Part shown: positions 45,901 to 56,678 of the stretch, piece by piece
How the letters are laid out: every line of letters begins with the position of its first letter
Position numbering within the stretch: the first letter of the stretch is position 1
Source of the DNA: Euborellia annulipes
Lineage: Eukaryota; Arthropoda; Insecta; Dermaptera; Anisolabididae
Reading direction: 5' to 3'
Assembly (NCBI GenBank): GCA_023213315.1
Contig: JAKCPI010011712.1
Coordinates: forward strand, 434,001-498,000
Length of the DNA: 64,000 nt
The notes under the pieces: generated by a model
What the model was told of the DNA's origin: nothing
Database searches by the model: none
The model's input: the letters and a program-made list of their open reading frames with translations, nothing else
Translations under genes and position numbers: made by a program

Positions 45901-47258
45901 ATAATAATAATAATTATGATGATGATAATGGTAAATGATGGGTATTCGGCCAGGGTCTCGGTCCGGATCAGACCGGTTAAGAGGGGTTTTACTTTATTTG
46001 ATTTTACCCAAGCTCAATTTACAAAATCTTCAAAAGAATCGATTTTAATCGAAAAAATTGAGTTTTTATTTCAAAGCATTTCCGGTGAGGCTACTGTAGC
46101 TAGCTGCTGGGGCTACGTGAAATGAAACATTGAGCATTCTGGTTAGATAGATAAAAATGTCTTGATTTCATCTGGCTTCTCTAGTTTCTATCCAAAAATT
46201 TCGTTTATTTACATCATTATCAGTGATTTTAACTCCTTTTTTCTGTAGGTATTTTTTTAATGGCACCCATTTAAGGAAGGTAAGATTTTTAAGTGGTTGG
46301 TTGGATTTTCATTTGACTGCTTTCTTGCCAGTATATTTAAAGGCCCTTATTTTAGGGATGCTGCGCTTACATAGTGTAGAATATTTTGGGAGGCCTGTTG
46401 CATGAAATAGTAATATTATTTGATCATACCAAGGTCGTTGAATTAATTCAGTATCTCCGATTTGCTTCTATCGTCTGAGCGCTCTCAATGATCCAAAAAT
46501 TACCAGGATGATGTGATTAAATTATCGAAGATAATATTCCACCCAGGGGCGGATCAAGAAAACAATTATTTTGGGGAGACGGGAGGGCAAATAATAAATT
46601 TTAAAACATCCCCTATGAGAATTTCCTGGTTTTCTTCGAACAGAGTAAGATTTATTTTGTATTTTTCTTTTGACTTACGATGCTGAGGAGGGTAGCTCAG
46701 GGGTAGAACATTAGACCAAAGGCCCCATAGAATTGTACTCCTAGGGTTAATAATAGATCTACCCCTTAAAGTCAAACAGGAAATTATCCTTAAAAATATC
46801 ATATACCCTTTCCTACGCGGTAAATCCTGAATTTCAACTTTGTAAACTAAGAAAAACCATAATAAATTTACATCTGTTCAAAGAGTATAAAAAGCTTCAT
46901 CCTTCAGTGTGTCATTGCAGCACCAAACCAGTGGTAACATTTTAGGATGTAAAAACCTTAAATTTTCAAATCAATTATTTTCAGTAAATTCAAATAGAGC
47001 AAGGAAGATGAATATTTTCAACGAATAATGACGAAATGAGAGAAAAGCCGAGGCTGAGATACCTCTAAGGGATGCACCCAAGAGGAAGATGCAGATGGTG
47101 ATCAAGATGGAACGCAGGAGAGGTGGTGTCGAATTCCAAAGGGCTTCCAACTTTTCATGTTGATTCTCAGGCCATCGGAACGCCATTGGATCCACCAGTT
47201 CATCTTGTTGCAACTTGTCATTGTTCTCAGTATGGATTGATCTTCTCCGGACTCCCAT
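37026..47258 (-). CDS. Fatty acid hydroxylase / sterol desaturase superfamily membrane enzyme (six exons)
   Basis: Spliced minus-strand gene with exons at 47258-47063, 44365-44175, 42771-42523, 41705-41522, 40955-40783 and 37202-37026. All introns are GT-AG and the phases agree (1,0,0,1,0), giving 389 residues and a TGA stop. The three di-iron histidine boxes of the family are visible: HRIYH (about residues 220-224), HKLHH (233-237) and HDNHH (311-315), plus YHGIIDHSG (285-293). Hydrophobic segments lie near residues 47-64, 68-80, 108-128, 160-176 and 195-212, with another after the second box, as expected for an ER multipass enzyme. The family uses O2 and reducing equivalents to hydroxylate or desaturate sterols or fatty acids; the substrate here is not determinable. 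FAXDC2-like, C5-sterol-desaturase-like or related members are all possible. The C-terminal tail after WDKFHGTYRRKDR is about 50 hydrophilic residues. The start was chosen because MGVRRRSIHT leads into the open exon and has G at -3 and +4. Introns hold a hAT element, a MITE and a long TA repeat. Confidence 0.93.
37390..37760 (+). repeat. Family D/A 3'-end fragments
   Basis: 37400-37660 resembles 60540-60720 (GACGTATTTACACCAAATAT; CGTGTTCACACACACACAGA) and ends ACGAGAAAGTAAAATG. 37690-37760 is a family A tail (ATCAAAATCTCGACATCCAA ... TAAGAGAAAGTAAAAAG). The shared layout (CA run, then ATCAAAAT, then GAGAAAGTAAAA) suggests families A and D are related. Confidence 0.5.
38280..38890 (+). repeat. 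Family C fragment
   Basis: Shares stretches with the inverted arms at 55112-56018 (TTGAAGAGGCTTAATATCAT, TTATTCAATAGATATTAAGA) and with the sequence before them (TTTCGATATCTCGGTTAGTT), at lower identity. Confidence 0.45.
38925..39000 (-). repeat. tRNA-related SINE head
   Basis: Minus strand CCTGGTGCAATGGACAGCAC (A-box-like) and GATCCTGGGTTTGGCCTCGCC (B-box-like). The acceptor stem does not pair, so a functional tRNA is unlikely. Confidence 0.45.
40183..40262 (+). repeat. MITE end joined to half of a family A hairpin (second case)
   Basis: GAGTGGATCCAGAGGAGGGG is followed by AAATCTGGTGTGACTGGGCG CACAGCAC; same order as 25433-25500. Confidence 0.5.
40600..40760. repeat. Long (TA)n / (TATAT) microsatellite
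   Basis: About 160 bp of TA-only sequence just downstream of the exon 5 donor of the desaturase gene, on its coding strand. Confidence 0.9.
41165..41260 (+). repeat. Solo family A hairpin
   Basis: AAATCTGGTCTGACAGCACA ... TAGGTAAGAGAGAAGTGCGT ... AAGCGCCAGTCAGG, with no family A body following. Confidence 0.55.
42908..43615 (-). mobile_element. Complete non-autonomous hAT element with 8-bp target duplication
   Basis: The ends are CAGTGGCGGCTCG... and ...CGAGCCGCCACTG, inverted copies of each other. The 8 bp ATTTATCT flanks both sides exactly (42900-42907 and 43616-43623). An 8-bp duplication is the hAT hallmark. Inside are a (TA)n run (about 42947-42991), the transposase C-terminal remnant, and a subterminal GTAGGCGTCGCCTACC palindrome. 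It lies in intron 2 of the desaturase gene. The perfect duplication and intact ends suggest a fairly recent insertion. Confidence 0.9.
43034..43276 (-). pseudogene. hAT transposase C-terminal dimerisation region (truncated remnant)
   Basis: The open frame reads VAYAKPMTSVTVERNFSCLK then RIKNYLRNSLSQERLSSLSL and LSIEKDLL. This is the characteristic C-terminal dimerisation motif of hAT transposases and related ZMYM1/TTF-type proteins (pattern ...ERxFSxLKRIKxYLRNxxSQERLSxLxLLSIE). The frame is closed by a TAA just upstream, so the RNase-H-like catalytic core and zinc finger are missing. The fragment sits inside a complete 708-bp element with matching ends, which makes this an internal-deletion derivative that kept the 3' end of its parent's gene. 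It lies in an intron of the desaturase gene, on the same strand. Confidence 0.8.
43652..43775 (+). mobile_element. Eroded hAT-like MITE
   Basis: CAGGGCAGGAACTAGGAGCT with TTGTTAGGAGGGGCGAAATT and ending CCGTGCCGTCACTG. It resembles the start at 26459 (CAGGGCTGGAAATAGGAGAT) and, inverted, the end of 2571-2756. Confidence 0.5.
44535..44622. repeat. Solo family A hairpin
   Basis: GTGTGCAAGCACAGAACATA, then TTACCGAAGGTAAGAGAAAG TTGTGTGC and GTGCGACCAGTCACACCAGG. The stem is intact but the body is absent. It lies just upstream of exon 2 in desaturase intron 1. Confidence 0.6.
44758..45010. mobile_element. hAT-like MITE, 253 bp, intact
   Basis: Ends CAGGGGCGTATATAG... / ...TTATATACGCCCCTG. CTTTTATA is duplicated exactly at 44750-44757 and 45011-45018. 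It is the inverted sister of 10922-11167 and lies in desaturase intron 1. Confidence 0.92.
45019..46960. other. Desaturase intron 1, distal part
   Basis: Holds an ATG/ATA-type simple repeat at 45884-45935, a MITE-like start at 46544 (CAGGGGCGGATCAAGAAAAC) and the tRNA-like half at 46683. No exon evidence. Confidence 0.45.
46683..46770 (+). repeat. tRNA 5'-half-like sequence
   Basis: GGTAGCTCAGGGGTAGAACA TTAGACC is an excellent tRNA D-arm/A-box sequence, but no T-arm/B-box follows. It is probably a decayed SINE or tRNA pseudogene. Confidence 0.4.
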
Positions 47259-47823
47259 CTCGAACCGTTATAGATGCTGACTGACAAGTACACATGTTCT
47301 TATGGGGCGGTTAAGAATTCATTACCACTTCAAGTGCGAACACCTGGGCTTTTGATAAGATTAAAATTTTAATTTCATCAAATTGGTATCTAATAATAAT
47401 CATTATATATATTCATTATATTCATTCAAATTAGTGATTATAATATAGATAAATGCAAATTTAATGCTCTAATCAGAGCACACAAAATTTAATTTGGGGA
47501 AGAGGAGTTTTATAAAAAAACAAATCACAACGAACTTCTAATAGGCCTAACATTTAAAAAAAAATATAAAATTTAAGGTCTTCAAAATAATTTGAATTTG
47601 CCACTTGTATATTTCATGGCGTCCTCTTAGATAAATGACACTTAATTTTTTTTTTTTTTTTTTAAATTAGTGACTAAAAATAAATCAATTCAAATTCACT
47701 TGCATTTTCTGCTATTTTTTTTAAACAAAATTTTTAATTGTAAAATTAGGAAAAGAAAGAAAATATTTTTGATTGGGATCTGATCGAGATGGGAGGGTTC
47801 TTGCATAAAATTCAAGATAAATG

Positions 47824-48200
47824 CAGTAAAGCCCTCTTATCCGACCTCGGATCAATCGATTCTCAGATTAACCGGCCTCCTATTAATAATATAAATTACA
47901 TATATTTATCATACATTATTTTTATTATTACATATATTATATATAAATTACTTTTTTTTGTATTTTAATTCATTGTGTGGTGCAACATTGTGCAATCAGT
48001 TCGTTCAGATGGTGAAAAGGGAGGGGGAAGGAGTTCCCGTGTTTGTTTACTCGCTTGCTTCCCAGTCTATTTTTCTACTACATAGGCTTGAGATCTCTTA
48101 AACAAAAATAAGCGAGCTGACGAAAAAGTTTGATGAAAATGAATGAAAATCAGTTTTTCACCGAAACCTCGGATTAACCGGCCCATGTTGGCATAAACCT
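47824..48200. mobile_element. pogo-like repeat fragment
   Basis: AGTAAAGCCCTCTTATCCGA, CCTCGGATCAATCG and, at 48165, CCTCGGATTAACCGGCCC resemble pogo/Tigger terminal motifs. The two motif copies are in the same orientation, so the element is rearranged. Confidence 0.4.
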
Positions 48201-48707
48201 TGGTTTGTGTTAATTAGATAATAAACAAAAAAAAAAACGTGATTTATCATGGTTAGTAATAATTTTTATATTATTAATTACTTAATTAAAATAAACCACG
48301 ATTAACGCCAAAAAGTCTTTTATTTCAAATTTATATGATTTCTCTCAAATAAGTCGTCGGCAAAAAAATTTATAAAACAACATAGGTATGTTAACCCGTT
48401 GTTTATCATTAAATATAAAAGTAAAATTTTTATTAAAAAGAATATTATGATCTATAAAAACTTTATTTCATTTTTGATAGGATTTATTAAGTGATTTTTA
48501 AAAATTAATTATTGGAAAAAAAATTCGGTGTAAAAAAATTTAAGTAATATTAAAAATATTATTTTTTTAACGCTAAATGATTATTTAATAAAAACTAATA
48601 AAAAAAAAAAAATTATTATTTTAAGGAACGTTTACAATTGAATATAAAATTAAAATTTATTTTTGAGAGCTTTCCTCCTACATATTTTTTTTATTTATTA
48701 TACTTTT

Positions 48708-49110
48708 AAAAATCTGGTATGATCTTACCTTAGATAATGCAAAGTTGTGTTCTGTGCTTGTTCCACCAGATTTTTTTGTGTCGACATATATTTAGTTTCT
48801 GACAGTACAGTACATTTGAATTAAAGATAAAATTTATAAACATAGAAAAAAAAATTTTTTCTACCATGGCAACCATTTCTCCTATCTTTCCAATGAAGTA
48901 CAAGAGTAAAGACTGCTTCAAAAAATGAGAAAAATGAGAATAAACATTTTAAAGAGAATTTAAAAAATTTTTGAATTTTAATCAAAATTGTTTATAGCGG
49001 AGAAAATCTAAAAAAACGGAAAAAGTACATCAGTAAAGTACTGCGGGATTTCAAAACAAGTATTTCCATCAAAATCTCAACATCGAATTTATGACATGAA
49101 TTTTTTTTAT
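48708..49110 (+). mobile_element. Family A repeat, 3'-degraded copy
   Basis: AAAAATCTGGTATGATCTTA with hairpin half GTGCTTGTTCCACCAGATTT, then body to ATCAAAATCTCAACATCGAA; the terminal GGTAAGAG is lost. Confidence 0.65.
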
Positions 49111-49161
49111 CTCTCAAACAGAAATTAACTCCAATTACAGAGAGACGGAGGAGGCATTGGC

Positions 49162-49418
49162 CAAGGGCGGTCCCAGAGGGGGGTCAAGGGGTCGTGACCC
49201 CCCCCCCCCCCAAAATCTTTTTTTTTTAACACACACTTTTTTCCCACTCACTCTCCCATTCACAGAATCTTTTCGGCAACTTAGGCCATTTAAGACTTAA
49301 ACGATACTCATATTTGATTAATATATGTGTATTGGGGTCCAGGCCCATTTATTTATACTATAAAAAAAAAAAAAAACAGTGACCCCCCCCCCAAAATGTA
49401 AGGCTAGGACCGCCCTTG
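49162..49418. mobile_element. hAT-like MITE, 257 bp
   Basis: Ends CAAGGGCGGTCCCAG... / ...CTAGGACCGCCCTTG. The flanks GCATTGGC (49154-49161) and GTATTGGC (49419-49426) are an 8-bp duplication with one change. The interior includes a SINE-tail-like stretch (TCTTTTCGGCAACTTAGGCC). Confidence 0.85.
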
Positions 49419-49434
49419 GTATTGGCAAAGTTTG

Positions 49435-49520
49435 AAAATTTTCACGGCAAGTCGGATTTGAACTCGAGTTGTATAGCAAAACTAGATTCGTAATCCGCAG
49501 CTTATCCGATTAGCCATGAA
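49435..49520 (-). repeat. tRNA-derived SINE head
   Basis: Minus strand GGCTAATCGGATAAGCTGCG (A box) and CTCGAGTTCAAATCCGACTT (B box). It resembles an Arg-type tRNA body but lacks a pairing acceptor stem. Confidence 0.55.
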
Positions 49521-50164
49521 CCTTTCTCTATTTATATTTTACATATATATGTAAGAAAAAGTAAAAATAAGAATTTAAATTATTATTAAGCTTATTATTG
49601 GGTCAGACAAAAATAGAGAAAAAATGATTTTCTATAAAAGTGATTTTTAAATTATCCCAATTACTACACTGTTAGACTTTTAACTTTGGCGTTGATTTTA
49701 AAAGCTTGAATTTTACGTGCCTCGGCTTCAAGATTAGGATTTTACAAATTTTTTTCTATTCCACGCCCACAAAAATTTCCTCTAATCTCGCACCCGTTAC
49801 TTATCTACTGCTATGCTATATAGTAAGATTTATTTGGTTTAACTTATTGTTGTTTGTCTAATTCTTAAATAGTAGCTATCTATGGAAGGCAAAAACTTAT
49901 TTTAACTTAAATGCACAGACGTTAGTACTGTCCTGGCTGTAGGCTACAATTGCAGAATAAATAGCAACTGCTTCTAGCTTTAATATATTTTTAATTATTT
50001 CTATTTTAAAAATTTATTGAATCGATCAGAGGATTGTTTATTTTTAAAAAATTCGCCGAAACTTTTGGTTAAAAAAAAAGGGGGGGGGGGGCAACATTCA
50101 TTCTTATTATTTTTTAAAAAATATAATTCTTGTTTAAAATAGCATTAAAAAAAGAATTTAATGA

Positions 50165-50430
50165 TTAATGTGCCAGGGCCGACGTTTCGGTCGCATATAG
50201 GACCATCATCAGGGCCAAGCCATTGTCATTGGCCATGGCAGAAGACATTATTAATAAAATAAATCCAATGACCAAATTCGATAAGTTTACGTATTATGGG
50301 CAGAGAGTGAGTGATTATATTAATAATGTCTTCTGCCAATATGTCCAATGGAGGATCAATATATTGTCAAAGTCTTGGCCCTGATGATGGTCCTATATGC
50401 GACCGAGACGTCGGCCCTGGCACATTAAAC
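50165..50430. mobile_element. Foldback element with CGAAACGTC arms
   Basis: GTGCCAGGGCCGACGTTTCG to AGGGCCAAG (50170-50218) is inverted at 50381-50428 (CTTGGCCCTGATGATGGTCC ... GACGTCGGCCCTGGCAC). GAAGACATTATTAATA is inverted further in. It carries the module on both arms. Confidence 0.75.
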
Positions 50431-50828
50431 TATTAGCTGCTGCGCCGCTATACACCTCCGTCAAATATAATTAAAAAAAGAACTTTAAAATCATATTAAT
50501 ACTTTTCTTTCCAAAGAGGGGGGGGGGGCTTCTATGGTTGCCCCCCCCTCCCTGGGCCCGTTAGTGGCTTTATATATATTTGTTATTCAAATATTTTGTT
50601 TTAATTTAATTATTGTGATTATAGACTGATTATTTCTTTAAGGCAATAAAAATATTTTTTTTTCCAATCATTACAGATTAAAGATTAAATAAATCTTTGA
50701 TAAAAAACTGAAGACAGAAGTGCAAAATATCGGCAGAATGAATCATTAGAAATTATTTACAATTCATTTTTTTATTGATGATAAAGTTAATTGATATAAA
50801 TATTATATAAATTTTGACTTTTGATTTT

Positions 50829-50990
50829 TTACTTTCTCTTACCTATATATGTTATATATAGAGAATTCATGCCAAAAATTCAATGTCGAGATTTTGATGG
50901 ATATACAGATTTTAAGGTCACCTGAGTCCAAAAAGTGGTTTGCGCAACATGGTCTGTCTGTCTGTGAACAAAATATGTCAAGATCGAAAA
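50829..50990 (-). mobile_element. Family A repeat, 3'-end fragment
   Basis: TTTTTACTTTCTCTTACCTA to ACATGGTCTGTCTGTCTGTG, then an abrupt switch to unrelated sequence. Confidence 0.65.
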
Positions 50991-51529
50991 AAGCTAAGAA
51001 GGGCGCATTCTGTACTTGTTTGCCAGAATATAAATGCAAAACAAATTTTTAAGTATTAATTTTTAAAATTTTACGTTAAAAATAAATTTTTTTTTTGAAA
51101 AAAAGTATTTTTTTCAAATCTCAGGGGAGGTAATTACCCCCTTTACCCCCCATCCGCCCTTGGTTCTATTAACTATGTATTATTTAAGGTAATTTTAAGC
51201 AATAAAAGATTCTAAATAATAAATTTCTAGTTTTATTCGAATGTGAAATTAATTTAATCCCTGGGAACGAAAACAGAGGGAATGCTTAGTTTTAAGAAAA
51301 TTTTAAAAATTCTAAAAGCTCAAAAGCTATGGGCCACGTGTTCCTGTTTTACAAATGAGTTCATATTTTGTAGAGATTAGTTTTTAATGTAGTGGAAAAG
51401 ATCTACGGGTACCTGCTATTAAATTTATAAAAAAAAATGTTGACCTCTATAAATAAGAACCACCCTAATATATGTAAGTAAAAACAATAAATTAGGGTAT
51501 TAGATAATTATGCCGGGGGTCAAAATTGT

Positions 51530-51830
51530 GAGGGTCTAATAAACCCCCTAATTTCTGTGAGCGTAAATAAAAGCTATAGGCCTAGCTTTATAATTAATTG
51601 AAAAGACCAGTTTTGCATTTTGCCACAAATCGATTGCAAAATAAGAGCGATATAGAAACTTTTTGAAAAGCGATTTGGTGCGAGAAAAGAAGGCAAGCCA
51701 AGACTCACTCCAGGCTCCTTGCCTCATCTCGGAGCGCCGAGCCAATTAGAAAAAAAATCTGACTCTCTTCCATCATTTGGCCAAATGATTGATTTCATCG
51801 TTTTATGGTCAAATTTTATTATATTATTTA
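51530..51830 (+). repeat. Family C fragment
   Basis: GCTTTATAATTAATTGAAAA GACCAGTTTTGCATTTTGCC and the following GC-richer CCTTGCCTCATCTCGGAGCG match the left arm at 55730-55990. Confidence 0.6.
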
Positions 51831-52380
51831 TATGTTCAGAGATTTCTTTTCAAAATTTCTTTTCAAAATTTATTTTTTTCTCTTTGTAGGGTACACATGT
51901 CCCACTCAAGTGGTAATAAAAACTTAATATACTCAAATAGTGAACTTTGTCCACTGATAAAGTAAAATTGATTTAAAAAAAAAAATAAAGAAAAATCGAT
52001 ATACAATAACTAAGCTAAAAGATGATAATGAGATTGATTGATATAGATTTTTTTTATAATCTGTAAAAATGAAGAGATTTGTCTGCAGATTAAAATCTCA
52101 GGTATTTTTCTTCCTTCAAATTGTTTAAGCAATTTTTACAGTCTCTAAATACACAACAATAGAAACCAGCACATGTCTCGCATTCTGTTTGCCTCACCAA
52201 AGCCATAGCTGAGGGAGACATGCTGGTCCCTCCTCATGAAATTATAAACAAAATATAGAGAGAAATAAATAGCATTCGAATCTTAAATTAGATTCTTTTG
52301 AGAGGTGGGGGAATTATGATCCGTTCAAACTCCCCCTCCTGAAAAAATATTATAACTATGATCTTGACCGGTAATTTTCA

Positions 52381-52973
52381 AAATCTGGTAAAACAAAGTT
52401 GTGTCTGTGCTTGTCCCACCAGATTTTTTGTGTTTAGTTTCAGCCAATATACTAAAATAAACATGGGGAAATGTTTATATTTTGTTACCATGGGGAAATG
52501 TTTATATTTTGTTACCTTGGCAACCATTTATCTTTCCTATGAAGTACAAGAGTAAAGTGTGCTTAAATCAATTCTGAGGGCAAAATGAGAATATACATTT
52601 TAAAGAGCATCTAAAAATTAATTGATTTTTGAATTTTAATTAAAATCGTTTGAGCGAATTTTGAGGAAATAGAAAAAAAAAACTGAAAAAATACATCAGT
52701 AAAGTAATAGTACTACTCTTTGGCCGATTTTGTTTAAAAGCTTATTTTCAAGCTCCAGGGGGTGTCTAACTTAAATATAAATTTTCAGCCACGTAGCTTA
52801 ATTCCTTCATGCTTAGAATTGAACACAGACACAAAGACAGACCAATTTGCCGGACCCACTTTTTTGGACTCAGGGGACCTCAAAACGTGTATATCCATCA
52901 AAATCTCGACATCGAATTTTTGACATGAGATCAATACTTTCTATATATACATATATAGGTAAGAGAAAGTAAA
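52381..52973 (+). mobile_element. Family A repeat, copy with reduced hairpin
   Basis: TCTGGTAAAACAAAGTTGTG ... TCCCACCAGATTTTTTGTGT; ends ATATAGGTAAGAGAAAGTAA. A 34-bp block (GGGGAAATGTTTATATTTTG...) is tandemly duplicated near 52465-52520. Confidence 0.75.
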
Positions 52974-53392
52974 AAGTAATTTAAGTACTTAGCATTATAT
53001 TTACCAAAAGAAAAAAGTACTCAAAGTAATTTTAAATTATCGAACAATAGTAGTACAGACAATACCAAAAGTCAAAATTTATTTTAAGTCTATTACTAAG
53101 GTAATTCGAAACAAGAAATAATTAGTCAAAAGTGTGATAAAAAATGTTTCCATCGTTTATCGGTGAAGGTGGTTAGGGAGGGGAGAGGGGGGGGGGGGGT
53201 TAATAATTAAATAATTGAACATTGTTGTTTCATTTTATTATTTGTGAAATAAACAAATATTCAAAAGTTATATAATTATTGAAAATGCCATATGATCTCT
53301 AGTTGGGTAGAATGCCGCCAGAGTGCAGATGCTCTCGGCAATTCTTCTTGACGAAGAATTTTAAAATTCTAAAATCAATTTTAATTACAAGC

Positions 53393-53790
53393 AGTGGCGT
53401 ACCGAGGGGGGGGCAGAGGGGGCGGTCCGCTCTAGGCCCTGAGCCAGCATAGGCCCCCAAATAATGATAAAAAAAAAATTTAATGAAAATTTCTCTTTGA
53501 GAGGCCCCGGGGCCCCCAGGGCTCAATAATAACGGAAAAATTTAGATATAAAAAAAAAACAAAATTTAATGAAAATTTCTCTTTGACAGGCTCTGACCCC
53601 TTGGGGTTCAGGAATATACGGTATTTTAAAAATATTTTTGTGTATGGAGGAGAGTGATATTTAAAGATGAGCACCCCCCAAAAAAAAAAAAATTCAATAG
53701 AAGCTTACACCTCTGGTACAAAATGTACAAAGGCCCCCGCTTCTAGTGCCGCCCCAGGCCCCCAACTGCCTCGGTTACGAGCGTCGCCAA
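53393..53790 (+). mobile_element. Eroded hAT-like MITE
   Basis: Starts CAGTGGCGTACCGAGGGGGG. It contains a repeated AAAATTTAATGAAAATTTCT CTTTGA block (53475, 53560) and G/C runs, and ends near CTCGGTTACGAGCGTCG. The right end is unclear. Confidence 0.45.
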
Positions 53791-53894
53791 GGCAGACAAA
53801 TGCAATGATTCCAATGCCCAAGGCCCTCAATTTAGTAAACTGTATACTATATTGTATAAAATTGTTAAGCTCGGGCAATAAAACACGGTTTTAA

Positions 53895-54230
53895 ATGAAT
53901 TTTATATTTAAATTAGGCACCCTCCGATCTCGTGTAAATTAGCTTTTAAACAAAATCGGCCAGAGTCCTAGTACTTTTTTAGTTTTTTATGATTTTCTCA
54001 AAATTCGCTAGCTCGATTTTTTTTTTAAATTCATAAATCAACTATTTTTTAGATGCTCTTTGAAATGTATATTCTCATTTTGGCATTGAAATCTTATGAA
54101 GATCACTTTACTCTTGTTCTTCATAGAAAAGATAAAAGAAATGCTTGCCATGATAACAGAACTTAAATCTTTTTTTTCTTTTTTAGATTAAAAATCAATT
54201 AGGCCCTATTATTTAGAAGCCCTTTTGAAA
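53895..54230 (-). mobile_element. Family A repeat, internal fragment
   Basis: From GAATTTTATATTTAAATTAG to AAATCTTTTTTTTCTTTTTT; lacks both termini. Confidence 0.6.
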
Positions 54231-54653
54231 AGTATATCAGTAATATTTTGTGAAAATTGTTTAAAGTACACTTTGATGATGTAATTCAGTTTTTTTTTTT
54301 ATTTTTTTTAATTTGATGAAAATAATAAAAAGAGAAAATAATTTTATTGTTTTGTTTTTTTATTATTATTTTTTGCTCGATTTAATTGTTTCTAAGAATG
54401 GGTGACGTCATAATCAGGTTTTATTTTTAGACGATGGATGGACATGAGTCAGCTTCTTTGTCACTTGCACTCTTGCCTCTCTTTCTATTTGGGTGAATAA
54501 ATCTCAATGCATTAATCCAATAGATTTTAATTTTTTTAATTCAAGGAAAGGTGTCCTAGTGTTTAATGTTATTTCCCACGCTGCCTCGAACTTCGAAATG
54601 TTGGGAAACTATATTATATACTCAAATTTATTTAGAAATTTCTGTCTATTGGG

Positions 54654-54930
54654 CAGTGGCGTAGCGAGCTTAACTCGGGGCCCGGGGAACAATACCTTTT
54701 TAGCGCCCCCCCCCCATTGGAAAACCATATAATATTATATGTAAAATATACATAATTATTATATTACACGGGCACTAAATTTAAAATATATTTTCCAGAA
54801 ATCAATTATAATTAAAATAAAAATTATCCAACAATTTTTTGTTTTGCGGACCATTTGGCGCCCATTTGTGAGTAGCACCCGGGGCATGATGACTCCCTTG
54901 CCCCCCCCAGCCCCTCTCGCTACGCCACTA
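54654..54930. mobile_element. hAT-like MITE CAGTGGCGTAGCGAG
   Basis: CAGTGGCGTAGCGAGCTTAA at the left; CTCTCGCTACGCCACTA at the right, inverted. C-runs in the interior. No matching 8-bp flanks are visible. Confidence 0.75.
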
Positions 54931-56386
54931 GCTACTATCTATCTATTAAACACAAGGCAATACTTCGTTTCTGGATAAAATTTCACCTTGAATAAGAATT
55001 TGCAGACGAAATTTTAATATCTCTAATAGTTTTCGATTAATTGATACAAATTCTAAAAATATGAGAGTTTTAATTTAACCACTTCTTAAACATATGACAC
55101 TGGGAAAATATGGGGGATTTGATGAGGATTAAGAATCTACTTTTGTTATTTTTGTATCTCAATTATTTTTCGAGTTATACTCAAAAAACGATACAAAATT
55201 TGAGGAGGCTTAATATCATTAAACATAAAAGGTAGAAGACATTTAAGATTTCGTATAAATTTTGTATTTAATGCAGATAACGAATCAATAAACACAAATT
55301 TTATATCTTTTTTAGTTTTTAGCAAATTTACTAAAATTCAAGCAAACATAGATGTGACTCTCTCTTATTAAATAGAGCAAACTAGTAATTGACATAAATG
55401 TGTAAGATTCAGGATTTAGTGCTGATTCTAATGCACTATTCACTATTTCTATATTTTGAATAGTTTTTTTATTATTTTGAAAAGAAAAAAATTCATCTGT
55501 CAAAATTAATTAAAATCGATTTTTTATTATTTTTAGGACATTCCTTGGCCGAAAATGGATTGTTTTAGTTAGAATATTTTATATTTTAATTTATTCAATC
55601 GATATCAAGCCCTAAATGTGTTTATTTAATTAAAAAACAATAAATTAGAAAATATTGGCGGGAGTTGACATTCGAAGTCGTGAGTGTCATCAATAAACCC
55701 TCATTTTATGTGGGCGTAGCTAAATAGAAAAATTCCTATGGCTTTATAATTAATTCAAGAGACCAGTTTTGCATTTTGCCTCAAATCCGTGAATAAATAA
55801 GAGAGATATAGCGATTTTTTGAAAAGCGATCTCCCGCGAGACGAAAGGCTTAGACAAGAGTCACGCAAGTCTCCCTGGCTTGTCGCCGGGCGCCGATCGA
55901 ATTGGAAAAAAAATTTGATGCTCTTCCATTAGTTGAAATAATTGTCAAATTGATTGATTTCATCTGTTTATACTCAAATTTTATAAAATTTAATTCTAAA
56001 AATGACTATAAAATCTTAATTTTATTTAAAAAAAATTTTAACAAAAATGAAAATTGCTTATTTTTCGTAAAGTATATAATATAAAATATATATTATATAT
56101 AAGAAATAAAAAAAAAAAACTAATTCTTTTGTTATTTCTCCTAAATCATAAAAAACAAAAGACTAATATAAGACTCTACATTCATTTATTGAAATTTGAC
56201 AATTATTAAAATAAAAATTTTACTTAAATTCGAAATATTTTTATTATTAATACATTAATTGCTAATTTCATAAAAATTATGAAGCGGAGACTAATTACAG
56301 ATTTTTTTCAAAATAAGAAAGCAGGTAACATTTGAAAAAATTTTTAAAATTAGTGAATCAATTACTTAAATACTTTTCCATTTAAG

Positions 56387-56481
56387 AATTAGATTGTGAA
56401 GTTGGACCTTCAGAATCAACAGATTGTGCTATTAGGAATAGCGAAGAAGACAAAGAAATAGTTAATCTCACAACTGAAAAG
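56387..56481 (+). other. Exon-like segment inside the core of a large inverted-repeat element
   Basis: Between a pyrimidine-containing acceptor (TTTTCCATTTAAG) and the donor AAAAG|GTAAAT, one frame is open for 32 codons (phase 1 in, phase 0 out). The other two frames contain early stops. The peptide LDCEVGPSESTDCAIRNSEE followed by DKEIVNLTTEK is acidic, Ser/Thr-rich and has protein-like composition. It lies between two ~0.9-kb inverted arms (55112-56018 and 58229-59142), so it could be a passenger or transposon exon, or part of a host gene invaded by repeats. No partner exons were identified. Confidence 0.25.
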
Positions 56482-56587
56482 GTAAATTTTTTTGAATTAA
56501 AATCGAATTTCGTTTTTTCACGTCGTAGGCAGGAAAGAGGGGGGAAGGGGTTTCGGAATCTACATCTCCCCCACCCGAAATTTATCT

Positions 56588-56614
56588 TTACTTTCTCTTA
56601 GCTCTACAATTATG

Positions 56615-56678
<64 letters not shown>

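Noticed and set aside
46223..46405. 60-codon open frame in desaturase intron 1
   Set aside because: No splice context in its orientation and no recognisable motif.
47102..47293. Open frame MYLSVSIYNGSRWESGEDQS... overlapping desaturase exon 1
   Set aside because: Out-of-frame shadow of exon 1, which has the correct phase and splice donor.
56014..56084. AT-rich open frame ending near the left inverted arm
   Set aside because: Composition-driven; Lys/Phe/Ile/Asn-only peptide with no structure.
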